6,433 nucleotides of DNA from Defluviicoccus sp. (GCA_028820945.1 JAPPHW010000248.1:1-6433), one strand, 5' to 3'. Positions 1 through 5,467 are shown, counted from the first letter of the stretch. Numbers and translations: made by a program. The notes: a model not told the origin generated them from the sequence alone.

Positions 1-136
1 CGGTGTTGAAGTCGTTCCCCTCGACCACGATGGGCGAGGCGGAGATGGTCTTGATGGCGGCCGACTGCTCGTCGTTGATCTGCCAAAGCCGGTGCTTCAG
101 CACCTCGAACGCGATGGGATCGACGGTCGCGGTCAT
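1..136 (-). CDS. hyuB: Hydantoinase B/oxoprolinase family protein, N-terminal fragment
   Basis: Only the first 45 codons are present; the gene runs off the left edge. The translation begins MTATVDPIAFEVLKHRLWQ and continues through IVVEGNDFNT. The pattern DPIaxEVLkhrLwqInDEqsaAi followed by a SPIVxEgnDF stretch is typical of the N-terminus of hydantoinase B/HyuB and 5-oxoprolinase C-domain proteins. HyuB partners HyuA in ATP-dependent hydrolysis of cyclic amides such as hydantoins and 5-oxoproline. In related enzymes (acetone and acetophenone carboxylases) the pair works in ATP-dependent carboxylation. The ATG overlaps the hyuA stop as ATGA, and GGAGGG sits 6-7 bases upstream inside the end of hyuA, so the start is well supported and translation is probably coupled. 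The adjacent hyuA strengthens the family call; the substrate is unknown. Confidence 0.85.
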   Translation of the reverse strand, partial: MTATVDPIAFEVLKHRLWQINDEQSAAIKTISASPIVVEGNDFNT

Positions 137-2244
137 CGGCTTCCCTCCGGAGCGATCTCGATATTGCCCAGCCGGTCGACGCGCGCCAATGCCGACGGCG
201 GGACCCAGACCGTCGTCATCTCGCGCTCGATCACCGCGGGTCCCGCAACGGCGGCGCCGGGACCGAGCGTTGCGAAATCGTGGATTTCGGCGTCGAGCGG
301 CTCGGCGCCCCGGCGATGGATGCGGCGCCGGCGGGCCGGTCCGGGGCCCGCCTCCGGGGAGGCCCGTTCGGCGAAGGCCGGGATTTCGGCCGCCACCGAG
401 GCCTCGACGCCGAGACTGACGATCTCGAGCCCGGCGGACGCGCGAACCGCGCTGGCGCCGTAACGCTGTTCGTAGAGGGATTCGAAGGCACGGCGCAGCC
501 GGCCGGCCAGACCCGGTTCCGCCCCGCCTTCGGGAAGGTCGAGGGTGATCTCGTTCATCTGGCCGCGATAGCGCATTTCGACGCTGTAGCGGATCGTCGC
601 GTCCCCGGTGGCGAACCCGCTCGCCGCGAGATCGGCCCCGGCGCGCCGCGCGAGCGCGTTCAGGGACTCCCGCGCGACCCGACGGGCCGCGTCCTCGTCG
701 TCGAGGCCGACCGGCGCGGACAGCGTGTGCGCGTAGACGATATCGGAGAGCGCGATGCCCAGGGCGGAAAACACGGGCGCGCCGTAGGGAACGATCGCGC
801 GCCCGATGCCGAGCCGCATCGCGAGGTCGGCGCAATGGGCACCGCAGGCCCCGCCGTAGGCGAAAAGGGCGAACTCACGGGGGTCGTTGCCGGTTTCGAT
901 GGTCACCTTGCGGATCAGGTCCGACATGCGGCCGTTGACCACCTCGACGATCCCGGCGGCGGCATCGGCGATGCCGAGACCGAGCGGGCGGGCGACGTGG
1001 CGCTCGATCGCGGCTTCGGCCAAGCCGGGGTCGAGCCGGTAGCGTCCGCCGAAGAAACGGTCGGGATCGACGATGCCCAGCACCACCAGCGCGTCGGTCA
1101 CGGTGGGGTACTCGCCGCCCCGCCCGTAAGCCGCGGGACCGGGATCGGCGCCGGCGCTCTCGGGCCCGACCCTGAGCCGGAAGCCGTCGCTGACCGCGAT
1201 GCTGCCGCCGCCCGCGCCGAGCGTATCGATCCGCGCGGAGCGGGTGAGAACCGGGAGTCCCTGGTCGAGGAAGGGCCTGCCGGTGTGTTCGATCGCGCCG
1301 CGCGAGATCAGCCCGACGTCGAAGCTGGTGCCGCCCATGTCGGCGGTAATCGCGTTCTCGATCCCGAGCGCCCGGCCGAGATGGCGCGCCGCGACGAGTC
1401 CGCCGACCGGACCCGAATTCACCACCGACACCGCTTCCCGCGCGGCGCCGTCGGGAAGCGTCGTCCCGCCGGCGGCGGTCATGATTTGGATGGGATGTCG
1501 AAGCCCGTCAATGGCGAGCCGGTCCTGCAGTTTCCCGATGTACCGTGTGGTCGCCGGCCCGACATGGGCGGCGACCGCGGTCGTCACCATGCGTTCGTAC
1601 TCGCCAATCCGGGGCGCGATCTCCGACGACAGGAAGACCGGCACGCCGGGCGCGATCTCGGCGGTCACCTCCCGGATCTCCTCTTCGTGATCCGGCGCGA
1701 GGAACGACCACAGCAAGCACACGGCGAGGCTTTCGGCTCCGGCCTCGACGACCGCCCGCACGGCTTCCGCGGCCTCTTCTCTGTCGAGCGGGGCGAGAAC
1801 CTCCCCTTCCGCCGTGACGCGTTCCCCGACGCCGCGCACAAGCCGCCGCGAGACCAGCGGCGCCGGCGGCTCGGTATGCAGGAAATCCATCGCCTTCGCA
1901 TGGGGAAGCCCACCGACACGCCCGACCGGTCCGCGTCCGATGACCAGCGTGTCCTCGAATCCGCGCGTCGCGATCAGCCCCACCCGGGCGCCGCTCCGCT
2001 GGATCAGCGCGTTGGTCGAGACCGTGGTGCCGTGCGCGAAACGCGCGGTCGCGCCGAGCACCGCGTCCACCGGCCGCTGCGTATTGCGGGCGAGGCTGGC
2101 CAGGCTCTCGACGGCGCCGTCCTCGGGCCTCGCGGGCGTGGAGAACGCCTTGTCGACGGTGACGGCGCCGTCGCCGTCGATCTGGACGATATCGGTGAAC
2201 GTGCCCCCGGTATCGACGCCGAGCGAAAGCGGCCCGGAAGCCAT
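133..2244 (-). CDS. hyuA: Hydantoinase A/oxoprolinase family protein (ATP-dependent)
   Basis: This 703-residue protein matches the usual HyuA length of about 690 residues. It has the hallmark N-terminal phosphate-binding motif DTGGTFTD (11-18), HGTT (71-74), the SSEIAPRIGEYERM segment (206-219), a second nucleotide-binding motif DMGGTSFD (302-309), TLGAGGGSIA (341-350) and GADPGPAAYG (365-374). A C-terminal beta-rich domain covers about 550-690. The family has an ASKHA-type ATPase fold and, with HyuB, couples ATP hydrolysis to opening cyclic amides (N-methylhydantoinase, 5-oxoprolinase) or to carboxylation (acetone and acetophenone carboxylases). The motif around 464-471, GGACGAHC, is closer to the oxoprolinase-type GGAGGxHA than to the GGAGPLHA of many bacterial HyuA proteins. 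The gene starts 6 bases after the UbiD stop with only a weak ribosome binding site, which suggests translational coupling, and overlaps hyuB by 4 bases. It is probably cytoplasmic. Family assignment is firm; whether it hydrolyses or carboxylates is open. Confidence 0.93.
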   Translation of the reverse strand: MASGPLSLGVDTGGTFTDIVQIDGDGAVTVDKAFSTPARPEDGAVESLASLARNTQRPVDAVLGATARFAHGTTVSTNALIQRSGARVGLIATRGFEDTLVIGRGPVGRVGGLPHAKAMDFLHTEPPAPLVSRRLVRGVGERVTAEGEVLAPLDREEAAEAVRAVVEAGAESLAVCLLWSFLAPDHEEEIREVTAEIAPGVPVFLSSEIAPRIGEYERMVTTAVAAHVGPATTRYIGKLQDRLAIDGLRHPIQIMTAAGGTTLPDGAAREAVSVVNSGPVGGLVAARHLGRALGIENAITADMGGTSFDVGLISRGAIEHTGRPFLDQGLPVLTRSARIDTLGAGGGSIAVSDGFRLRVGPESAGADPGPAAYGRGGEYPTVTDALVVLGIVDPDRFFGGRYRLDPGLAEAAIERHVARPLGLGIADAAAGIVEVVNGRMSDLIRKVTIETGNDPREFALFAYGGACGAHCADLAMRLGIGRAIVPYGAPVFSALGIALSDIVYAHTLSAPVGLDDEDAARRVARESLNALARRAGADLAASGFATGDATIRYSVEMRYRGQMNEITLDLPEGGAEPGLAGRLRRAFESLYEQRYGASAVRASAGLEIVSLGVEASVAAEIPAFAERASPEAGPGPARRRRIHRRGAEPLDAEIHDFATLGPGAAVAGPAVIEREMTTVWVPPSALARVDRLGNIEIAPEGSR
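143..148 (-). promoter_or_regulatory. Shine-Dalgarno site for hyuB
   Basis: On the minus strand GGAGGG lies 6 bases before the hyuB ATG (GGAGG with 7-base spacing), within the last codons of hyuA. It is the strongest ribosome binding site in the window. It fixes the hyuB start despite the 4-base overlap and suggests that HyuB is translated at least as well as HyuA. Confidence 0.75.
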
Positions 2245-2250
2245 CGCCGC

Positions 2251-3720
2251 CTACAGCTTCTCCAGGAGATGGCCGAACTTCTCGCGGATCCGGATCTTCT
2301 CCTGCGGGCTCGCCTCGGCCACGGGGGGGAAGTCGTCGATCCACTCGAAGGGCCGGCAGGCATCGATCAGCGCGCGGCTGTTCATGTTCTCGCCCGGCCG
2401 CTTCATCGGGTCGAGCGGGCCGGACCAGGTGCGGCGGATCGTATCGATGTCCTGTTCGGGATCGCAGCGCGACGCGATCGCCCACATCACGTCATGCACG
2501 CTGGTCGGATCGATGTCGTCGTCCACGACGACGACGAAGCGGCCGAGATAGTTCGCCGCGTGCGCTCCCGCCGTGAGCAGCAGCGCCTGGCGCGCATGGC
2601 CGGGATATCGCTGTTCGATGGAGATGACGTTGAACATCCGCCCGCCGCCGAACTCCATGCTCCAGACGCCCTTGACCCCGGGCAGGCCGGCGCGCTCGAC
2701 CTGATCCCAGATCATCGCCGCCTTGACGGTGCACTTGGAGAACGAATAGTCGGATGGCGGGCGGCCAGGGCGCGCCATGGTGTGGATCGGCCGGTCGCGG
2801 TGATAGACCCGGCGCACCTTGACGACATAATCCTCTCGCTCCGCGCTCGCGTAGTAGCCGGTCCATTCGCCGAACGGACCTTCGATGCGTTTCTCGTCGG
2901 GCACGATCTCGCCCTCGAGCACGATCTCGGCGGCGGCCGCCATCGGCAGGCCGTGGAGCTCGGTGTTTGTGATGTCGAACGGCACGCCCCGGTGGCCGCC
3001 GGCATGGGCGAACTCGGGCGTGCCCCAGGCCACCTCGTTCGCGGCCGACAGGAAGAGCAGCGGATCCTGGCCCACGCTTATCGCGACCGGGCAGGGCTCG
3101 CCCTTGGCGAAATACTTCTCGCGGATCAGCCGTCCGTGCTTGCCGGGCGACATCCAGAGCCCGACCGTGTTCCTGTCGTGCACCTGGACCCGGTAGGTGC
3201 CGAGATTGACCCAGTCGTCCTCGGGGTCCCGGATGGTGACCAGATCGCCGGTGCCGAAATAGCGCCCGCCATCCTCCTCGTGCAGCAGGGGCACGGGGAA
3301 CTTGTAGAGATCGACCTCGCCGTCGCGGTCGACGTTTTCCATCACCGGGCCGGTGTTGAGCTCGCGCGCGGGCAGCGGCTCGAAATTCTTCAGCCTGTCC
3401 CGGTAGCTCTGCACGACATCGATCGGGGTTTTCGGTCTGGGGAAGCCGAGGGTCATGGCCAGCCGGTTCATCGAGTTCGTCGCGCCCGAGAGCACCCGGT
3501 AGTCGGACGAGAAGCCGGGGATGTTCTCGAACAGGATCGCCGGCGGGTTGTCCGGTTTGGCGTGGTAGATCATCTCCGCCACCGAACCCATCTCGAGGTT
3601 CCAGTCGACCCCGTCGACCCGCATCAGCTCGCCGAGCGACTCGGCCCGGTCGATCCATTCCCGCAGGTCCTCGTGAGGCCGGTCGTACGCGCCGTAACCC
3701 CTGGTGCCGCCGTCAGCCAT
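2251..3720 (-). CDS. UbiD-family prenylated-FMN-dependent (de)carboxylase
   Basis: The 489-residue product has the full UbiD/Fdc signature at normal length (E. coli UbiD and fungal Fdc1 are about 500). Aligned by eye with Aspergillus niger Fdc1, the metal ligands are N172, H195 and E236, and the catalytic Arg-Glu-Glu triad is R177, E280 and E285, the two Glu lying in EGPFGE. The spacings N to R (5) and R to H (18) equal those of Fdc1. A VVVVDDDIDP strand near 396-405 is also typical. These enzymes reversibly decarboxylate alpha,beta-unsaturated or aromatic acids using prenylated FMN made by UbiX, which is not in this window. I chose ATG 3720, preceded by AAAGGCGGA, over an in-frame TTG at 3741 whose seven extra codons run through that site. 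The gene heads an operon with hyuA and hyuB, so a catabolic role is likelier than ubiquinone synthesis, and I give no symbol. Substrate unknown. Confidence 0.93.
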   Translation of the reverse strand: MADGGTRGYGAYDRPHEDLREWIDRAESLGELMRVDGVDWNLEMGSVAEMIYHAKPDNPPAILFENIPGFSSDYRVLSGATNSMNRLAMTLGFPRPKTPIDVVQSYRDRLKNFEPLPARELNTGPVMENVDRDGEVDLYKFPVPLLHEEDGGRYFGTGDLVTIRDPEDDWVNLGTYRVQVHDRNTVGLWMSPGKHGRLIREKYFAKGEPCPVAISVGQDPLLFLSAANEVAWGTPEFAHAGGHRGVPFDITNTELHGLPMAAAAEIVLEGEIVPDEKRIEGPFGEWTGYYASAEREDYVVKVRRVYHRDRPIHTMARPGRPPSDYSFSKCTVKAAMIWDQVERAGLPGVKGVWSMEFGGGRMFNVISIEQRYPGHARQALLLTAGAHAANYLGRFVVVVDDDIDPTSVHDVMWAIASRCDPEQDIDTIRRTWSGPLDPMKRPGENMNSRALIDACRPFEWIDDFPPVAEASPQEKIRIREKFGHLLEKL

Positions 3721-3727
3721 GTCTCGT

Positions 3728-3736
3728 TCCGCCTTT
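3728..3736 (-). promoter_or_regulatory. Ribosome binding site deciding the UbiD start
   Basis: On the minus strand AAAGGCGGA ends 7 bases before the ATG at 3720. An in-frame TTG at 3741-3739 would give seven more residues, but it would place this site inside the coding region and has no comparable site of its own. The ATG is therefore preferred. Confidence 0.55.
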
Positions 3737-3847
3737 CTCAAACCCGTGCCGGTTTTTAGCAGAGCGGCGGCCGTATGCCGAACGATCCCTCGGCGTCCCG
3801 GGATTTTTCGCCGATACCCAAACCGTCACCCGGAACGAATCCGCTGC

Positions 3848-3862
3848 CGTCCGGTCCGGACG
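3848..3862. repeat. Perfect 15-base palindrome, possible operator
   Basis: CGTCCGG-T-CCGGACG is a perfect 7-base inverted repeat around one central base, about 130 bases upstream of the UbiD start. With a one-base centre it suits a dimeric protein site better than an RNA hairpin. GC-rich DNA yields such repeats by chance fairly easily, so the operator reading is only a suggestion. Confidence 0.35.
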
Positions 3863-3903
3863 TTGGGGATTCTGCATCGGAGAGCGGGGACAAGGTCGGG
3901 AGG

Positions 3904-3921
3904 TGTTAACCACAGTTGACA
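3904..3921. promoter_or_regulatory. Operator-like imperfect palindrome upstream of UbiD
   Basis: TGTTAAC-CACA-GTTGACA is a 7-base inverted repeat with one mismatched pair and a 4-base spacer, about 184 bases upstream of the UbiD start. Its AT-rich arms stand out in GC-rich surroundings, as expected of a binding site for a dimeric helix-turn-helix regulator. No regulator gene lies in the window to pair with it. On the plus strand it includes TTGACA (3916-3921), but no -10 element follows at a suitable distance. Confidence 0.4.
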
Positions 3922-3957
3922 ATCGGGCGAGCCGGCCCCGCCTCCGGGACACTCGCG

Positions 3958-3974
3958 CCGGTTTTCCGAACCGG
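3958..3974. repeat. Short hairpin-forming inverted repeat
   Basis: CCGGTT-TTCCG-AACCGG can form a 6-base stem with a 5-base loop. It has no T-run on either side, so it does not look like an intrinsic terminator. Its role is unknown and it may be chance. Confidence 0.3.
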
Positions 3975-4061
3975 TCCGGCAGCAATCCCCGCCAACCCGC
4001 TGGCGCGGCAGGGAGATCCGCCGTCGCATCCGCGCCGTCTACCGCCCGCGCGGGGAGCCGC

Positions 4062-4080
4062 CGCGTCCCCGGGGGACGCG
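4062..4080. repeat. Perfect 19-base GC palindrome
   Basis: CGCGTCCCC-G-GGGGACGCG is a perfect 9-base inverted repeat around one central base. AAAAA follows it on the plus strand. In the direction of the local genes (minus strand) the T-run comes before this stem, so it is not a classical terminator by itself, although it lies just beyond the candidate terminator at 4081-4102. It could be a protein site or a strong RNA stem. Confidence 0.4.
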
Positions 4081-4102
4081 AAAAATAGTCCCATATCGGG
4101 AC
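4081..4102 (-). terminator. Candidate intrinsic terminator after the amidohydrolase gene
   Basis: Read on the minus strand, GTCCC-GATAT-GGGAC (4102-4088) makes a 5-base stem with a 5-base loop, followed at once by TATTTTT (4087-4081). It lies 120 bases beyond the amidohydrolase stop and would close the dehydrogenase-amidohydrolase transcript. The stem is short for a strong terminator, so confidence is moderate. Confidence 0.45.
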
Positions 4103-4104
4103 AA

Positions 4105-4120
4105 TGTTTCACGTGAAACA
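4105..4120. promoter_or_regulatory. parS: parS site 1 (ParB/Spo0J binding sequence)
   Basis: TGTTTCACGTGAAACA exactly matches the bacterial chromosomal parS consensus TGTTNCACGTGAAACA, with T at the variable base. With the flanking A and T it is an 18-base perfect palindrome (4104-4121). ParB family proteins load here as CTP-dependent clamps during chromosome segregation. No parA or parB gene lies in the window. Confidence 0.85.
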
Positions 4121-4141
4121 TAGGTCAACACTGCTGACCTT

Positions 4142-4157
4142 TGTTTCACGTGAAACA
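4142..4157. promoter_or_regulatory. parS: parS site 2 (ParB/Spo0J binding sequence)
   Basis: This is a second exact copy of TGTTTCACGTGAAACA, 37 bases centre-to-centre from the first. Two perfect copies so close together are very unlikely by chance in GC-rich DNA and strongly support a real ParB-binding locus. Confidence 0.85.
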
Positions 4158-4221
4158 TTGGAAGCCCCCGACCGGAGGGAATATCGAGGCTGTCGAACCG
4201 GACGGCAGTGCCTTCCCGCGG

Positions 4222-5445
4222 CTACCCGTCCCGCATGTAGCCGGCGGCGACCGTTTCCGGCAGCCGGAACAGGCGCCGCGCGGTCTCGCCCAGGATGCGG
4301 CGCTTGTCGGCCTCGCTCAGAATCGCCAGATCGCCGACCGCGCCCGGCAGGTCCATGTCGGATGCCGGGTAGTTGGAGGCGTAGATCAGGCTGTTGGGCG
4401 CGTCGATCGCCCGGTAGGCCGCTGCCAGCGCGTCTTCCCTGTCCGGCACCTCGACCGGGTTGGAGGTGTAGTACATCTCCCGCATGTATTCGCCCGGAAG
4501 GCGCGTCAGCGTCGGGCATTCGGAGCTCCGCATGCGGTATTCGTTGTCGAGCCGCATCGTGAGCCATGGCACCCAGGAAATCCCGGAATCCATCCAGATC
4601 ACGTTCATGCGGGGAAACCGCTCCGGCATGCCGTTCACCACCCAGTTGGTGCAGTGGACGATGTTGTACCACTGCTGCGACAGCGCCTTGACGGCCATGA
4701 ACTTGCTGACGGTACGGAACAGCGGGTCTTCCCAGTCGGTTCCGCCGTGGAAGGCGATCGGCAGGCCGGCCTCCTCGATCGCCGAGTAGACCGGCATGTA
4801 GGCGTTGTCGTGCACCGGTTTCTCGCGAAGCGACGTGACCTGGAATCCGGCGATACCGGGACGGTTCGCGTAGGTTTCCACCGTCCGGAGAGCATCGCGC
4901 GGCGCGTTGAACGGTAGCATGATCCAGCCGAGCAGCCGCGGCGATGCCGGCAGAACCCGCTCGGTCAGCCAGCGGTTGTAGGCGCCGAGAACCCCGGCCT
5001 CGACCTCCGGCTGGGGGTGGAGGCCCATGATCTGCAGGCCGAACGGCGACAGCGCGGCCACGTCGATCCCCATCGCGTCCATCGCCCGCAGGGCAAGCTC
5101 GGCCGCGCGGTGGGTGCCGTGGCCGGGCGTGGTTTCGAGGCGGCGCAGGATATCGCGGGCGATACGCCCGCCGAGCTCGTGATACGCGACCCGGTCGAGC
5201 GGGAACCGCGCCGCCTGCCGGGCCGCGCCCTGGGCGCTCCGCGCGAGCTGCCGGACGATCGGGTCCTCGATCAGCGGGATGATCTCGACGATCGATTCTT
5301 TCTCGTAGACATGCGCATCGGCGTCGATCACCAGGATGTCGTCGATGCCGGCCTCGGCCCGGCGGCGCGCGTTGGCGAGATGGTGTCCGGTGTGGAAGGT
5401 CTCGGCGACAAGGCCGGGCGCTCCCCCCGGCCCGGGAATCTCCAT
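4222..5445 (-). CDS. Amidohydrolase-2 (ACMSD-like) family protein with altered active site
   Basis: The 407-residue product has a metal-dependent TIM-barrel hydrolase layout. VIDADAHVYE (39-48) stands for the first-strand HxH motif, with Asp43 in place of the first His and His45 kept. AFHGGTD has His233, IVHCTNW has His264, and MDSGISWVPW (285-294) is the usual [E/D]SGxxWVP block. Near the C-terminus the family motif SDYPHWDxD reads SNYPASDMD (357-365): the usual metal-binding/catalytic Asp is Asn358 and the following His is Ala361. Family members include aminocarboxymuconate-semialdehyde and gamma-resorcylate decarboxylases as well as hydrolases, so a non-oxidative decarboxylase is possible. 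I chose ATG 5445, with GGGGAG 8 bases upstream, over ATG 5490, which lies inside the dehydrogenase gene and lacks a binding site. It follows the dehydrogenase by 22 bases, so the two probably form an operon. No signal peptide is seen. The altered site means activity may be changed or lost. Confidence 0.88.
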   Translation of the reverse strand: MEIPGPGGAPGLVAETFHTGHHLANARRRAEAGIDDILVIDADAHVYEKESIVEIIPLIEDPIVRQLARSAQGAARQAARFPLDRVAYHELGGRIARDILRRLETTPGHGTHRAAELALRAMDAMGIDVAALSPFGLQIMGLHPQPEVEAGVLGAYNRWLTERVLPASPRLLGWIMLPFNAPRDALRTVETYANRPGIAGFQVTSLREKPVHDNAYMPVYSAIEEAGLPIAFHGGTDWEDPLFRTVSKFMAVKALSQQWYNIVHCTNWVVNGMPERFPRMNVIWMDSGISWVPWLTMRLDNEYRMRSSECPTLTRLPGEYMREMYYTSNPVEVPDREDALAAAYRAIDAPNSLIYASNYPASDMDLPGAVGDLAILSEADKRRILGETARRLFRLPETVAAGYMRDG

Positions 5446-5453
5446 GATCGGCG

Positions 5454-5459
5454 CTCCCC
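5454..5459 (-). promoter_or_regulatory. Ribosome binding site deciding the amidohydrolase start
   Basis: GGGGAG on the minus strand ends 8 bases before ATG 5445 and lies in the 22-base gap after the dehydrogenase stop. The upstream in-frame ATG at 5490 has no purine-rich site, so the product is 407 rather than 422 residues. Confidence 0.65.
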
Positions 5460-5467
5460 GGCGGGCT

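Larger units (their letters stand above)
4102..4160. repeat. 59-base near-perfect inverted repeat carrying two parS sites
   Basis: The sequence is symmetrical about position 4131. Bases 4102-4130 pair with 4132-4160 at 27 of 29 positions; the exceptions are 4121/4141 (T/T) and 4128/4134 (A/C). Each arm contains a complete parS sequence, itself a palindrome, so the element is nested: parS, a 19-base inner palindrome AGGTCAACACTGCTGACCT (4122-4140, 8 of 9 pairs), then parS. The outer arms extend three bases beyond parS, CAA on the left and TTG on the right. It could act as a double ParB loading site, extrude as a cruciform, or form a long hairpin in a read-through transcript. Confidence 0.9.
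3721..4221. other. 501-base non-coding spacer rich in dyad symmetry
   Basis: The spacer lies between the stop of the amidohydrolase and the start of the UbiD gene, both on the minus strand. Short open frames occur on both strands, but they are Arg/Pro/Gly/Ala-rich or simply read through the parS palindromes, and none resembles a known protein. The stretch holds at least six inverted repeats, listed separately: 3848-3862, 3904-3921, 3958-3974, 4062-4080, 4088-4102 and 4102-4160. The part from about 4081 to 4160 is visibly richer in A+T than the rest of the window. A promoter for the UbiD-hyuA-hyuB operon should lie in it, but I found no convincing paired -35/-10 hexamers on the minus strand. 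Confidence 0.7.

Noticed and set aside
1508..2485. Long open frames on the minus strand (1508-2485, 2492-3658, 5328-6164) in other phases
   Set aside because: They overlap confirmed genes, are Arg-rich frame-shifted readings of them, and contain debris of the true protein sequence.
280..3759. A 1159-codon open frame on the plus strand running antisense to hyuA and the UbiD gene
   Set aside because: It is a codon-phase shadow of two well-recognised minus-strand genes in GC-rich DNA. Its product is Arg/Asp/Gly/Ala-rich low-complexity sequence with no recognisable domain, and it spans the gene boundary.
3866..3894. Possible minus-strand promoter (TTGTCC ... CAGAAT) upstream of the UbiD gene
   Set aside because: Each hexamer matches only 4 of 6 bases and the spacing of about 13 bases is too short.
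3916..3944. Perfect -35 hexamer TTGACA on the plus strand
   Set aside because: No -10 sequence occurs 16-18 bases downstream and no plus-strand gene follows; it is better explained as one arm of the palindrome.
4062..4085. GC palindrome plus A-run as an intrinsic terminator
   Set aside because: On the plus strand the run is A rather than T, and on the minus strand the T-run precedes the stem, so neither orientation gives the classical order of stem followed by T-run.
3906..4121. Small open frames on both strands in the spacer, including a minus-strand one beginning MFHVKH
   Set aside because: The MFHVKH start is produced by the symmetrical parS sequence on either strand, and the remainder is Gly/Ala/Arg/Pro-rich with no ribosome binding site or familiar pattern.
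4141..4917. A 258-codon plus-strand open frame starting at parS site 2 (MFHVKH...)
   Set aside because: Its start is the palindrome itself with a TTG codon, and the rest is the antisense of the amidohydrolase gene.
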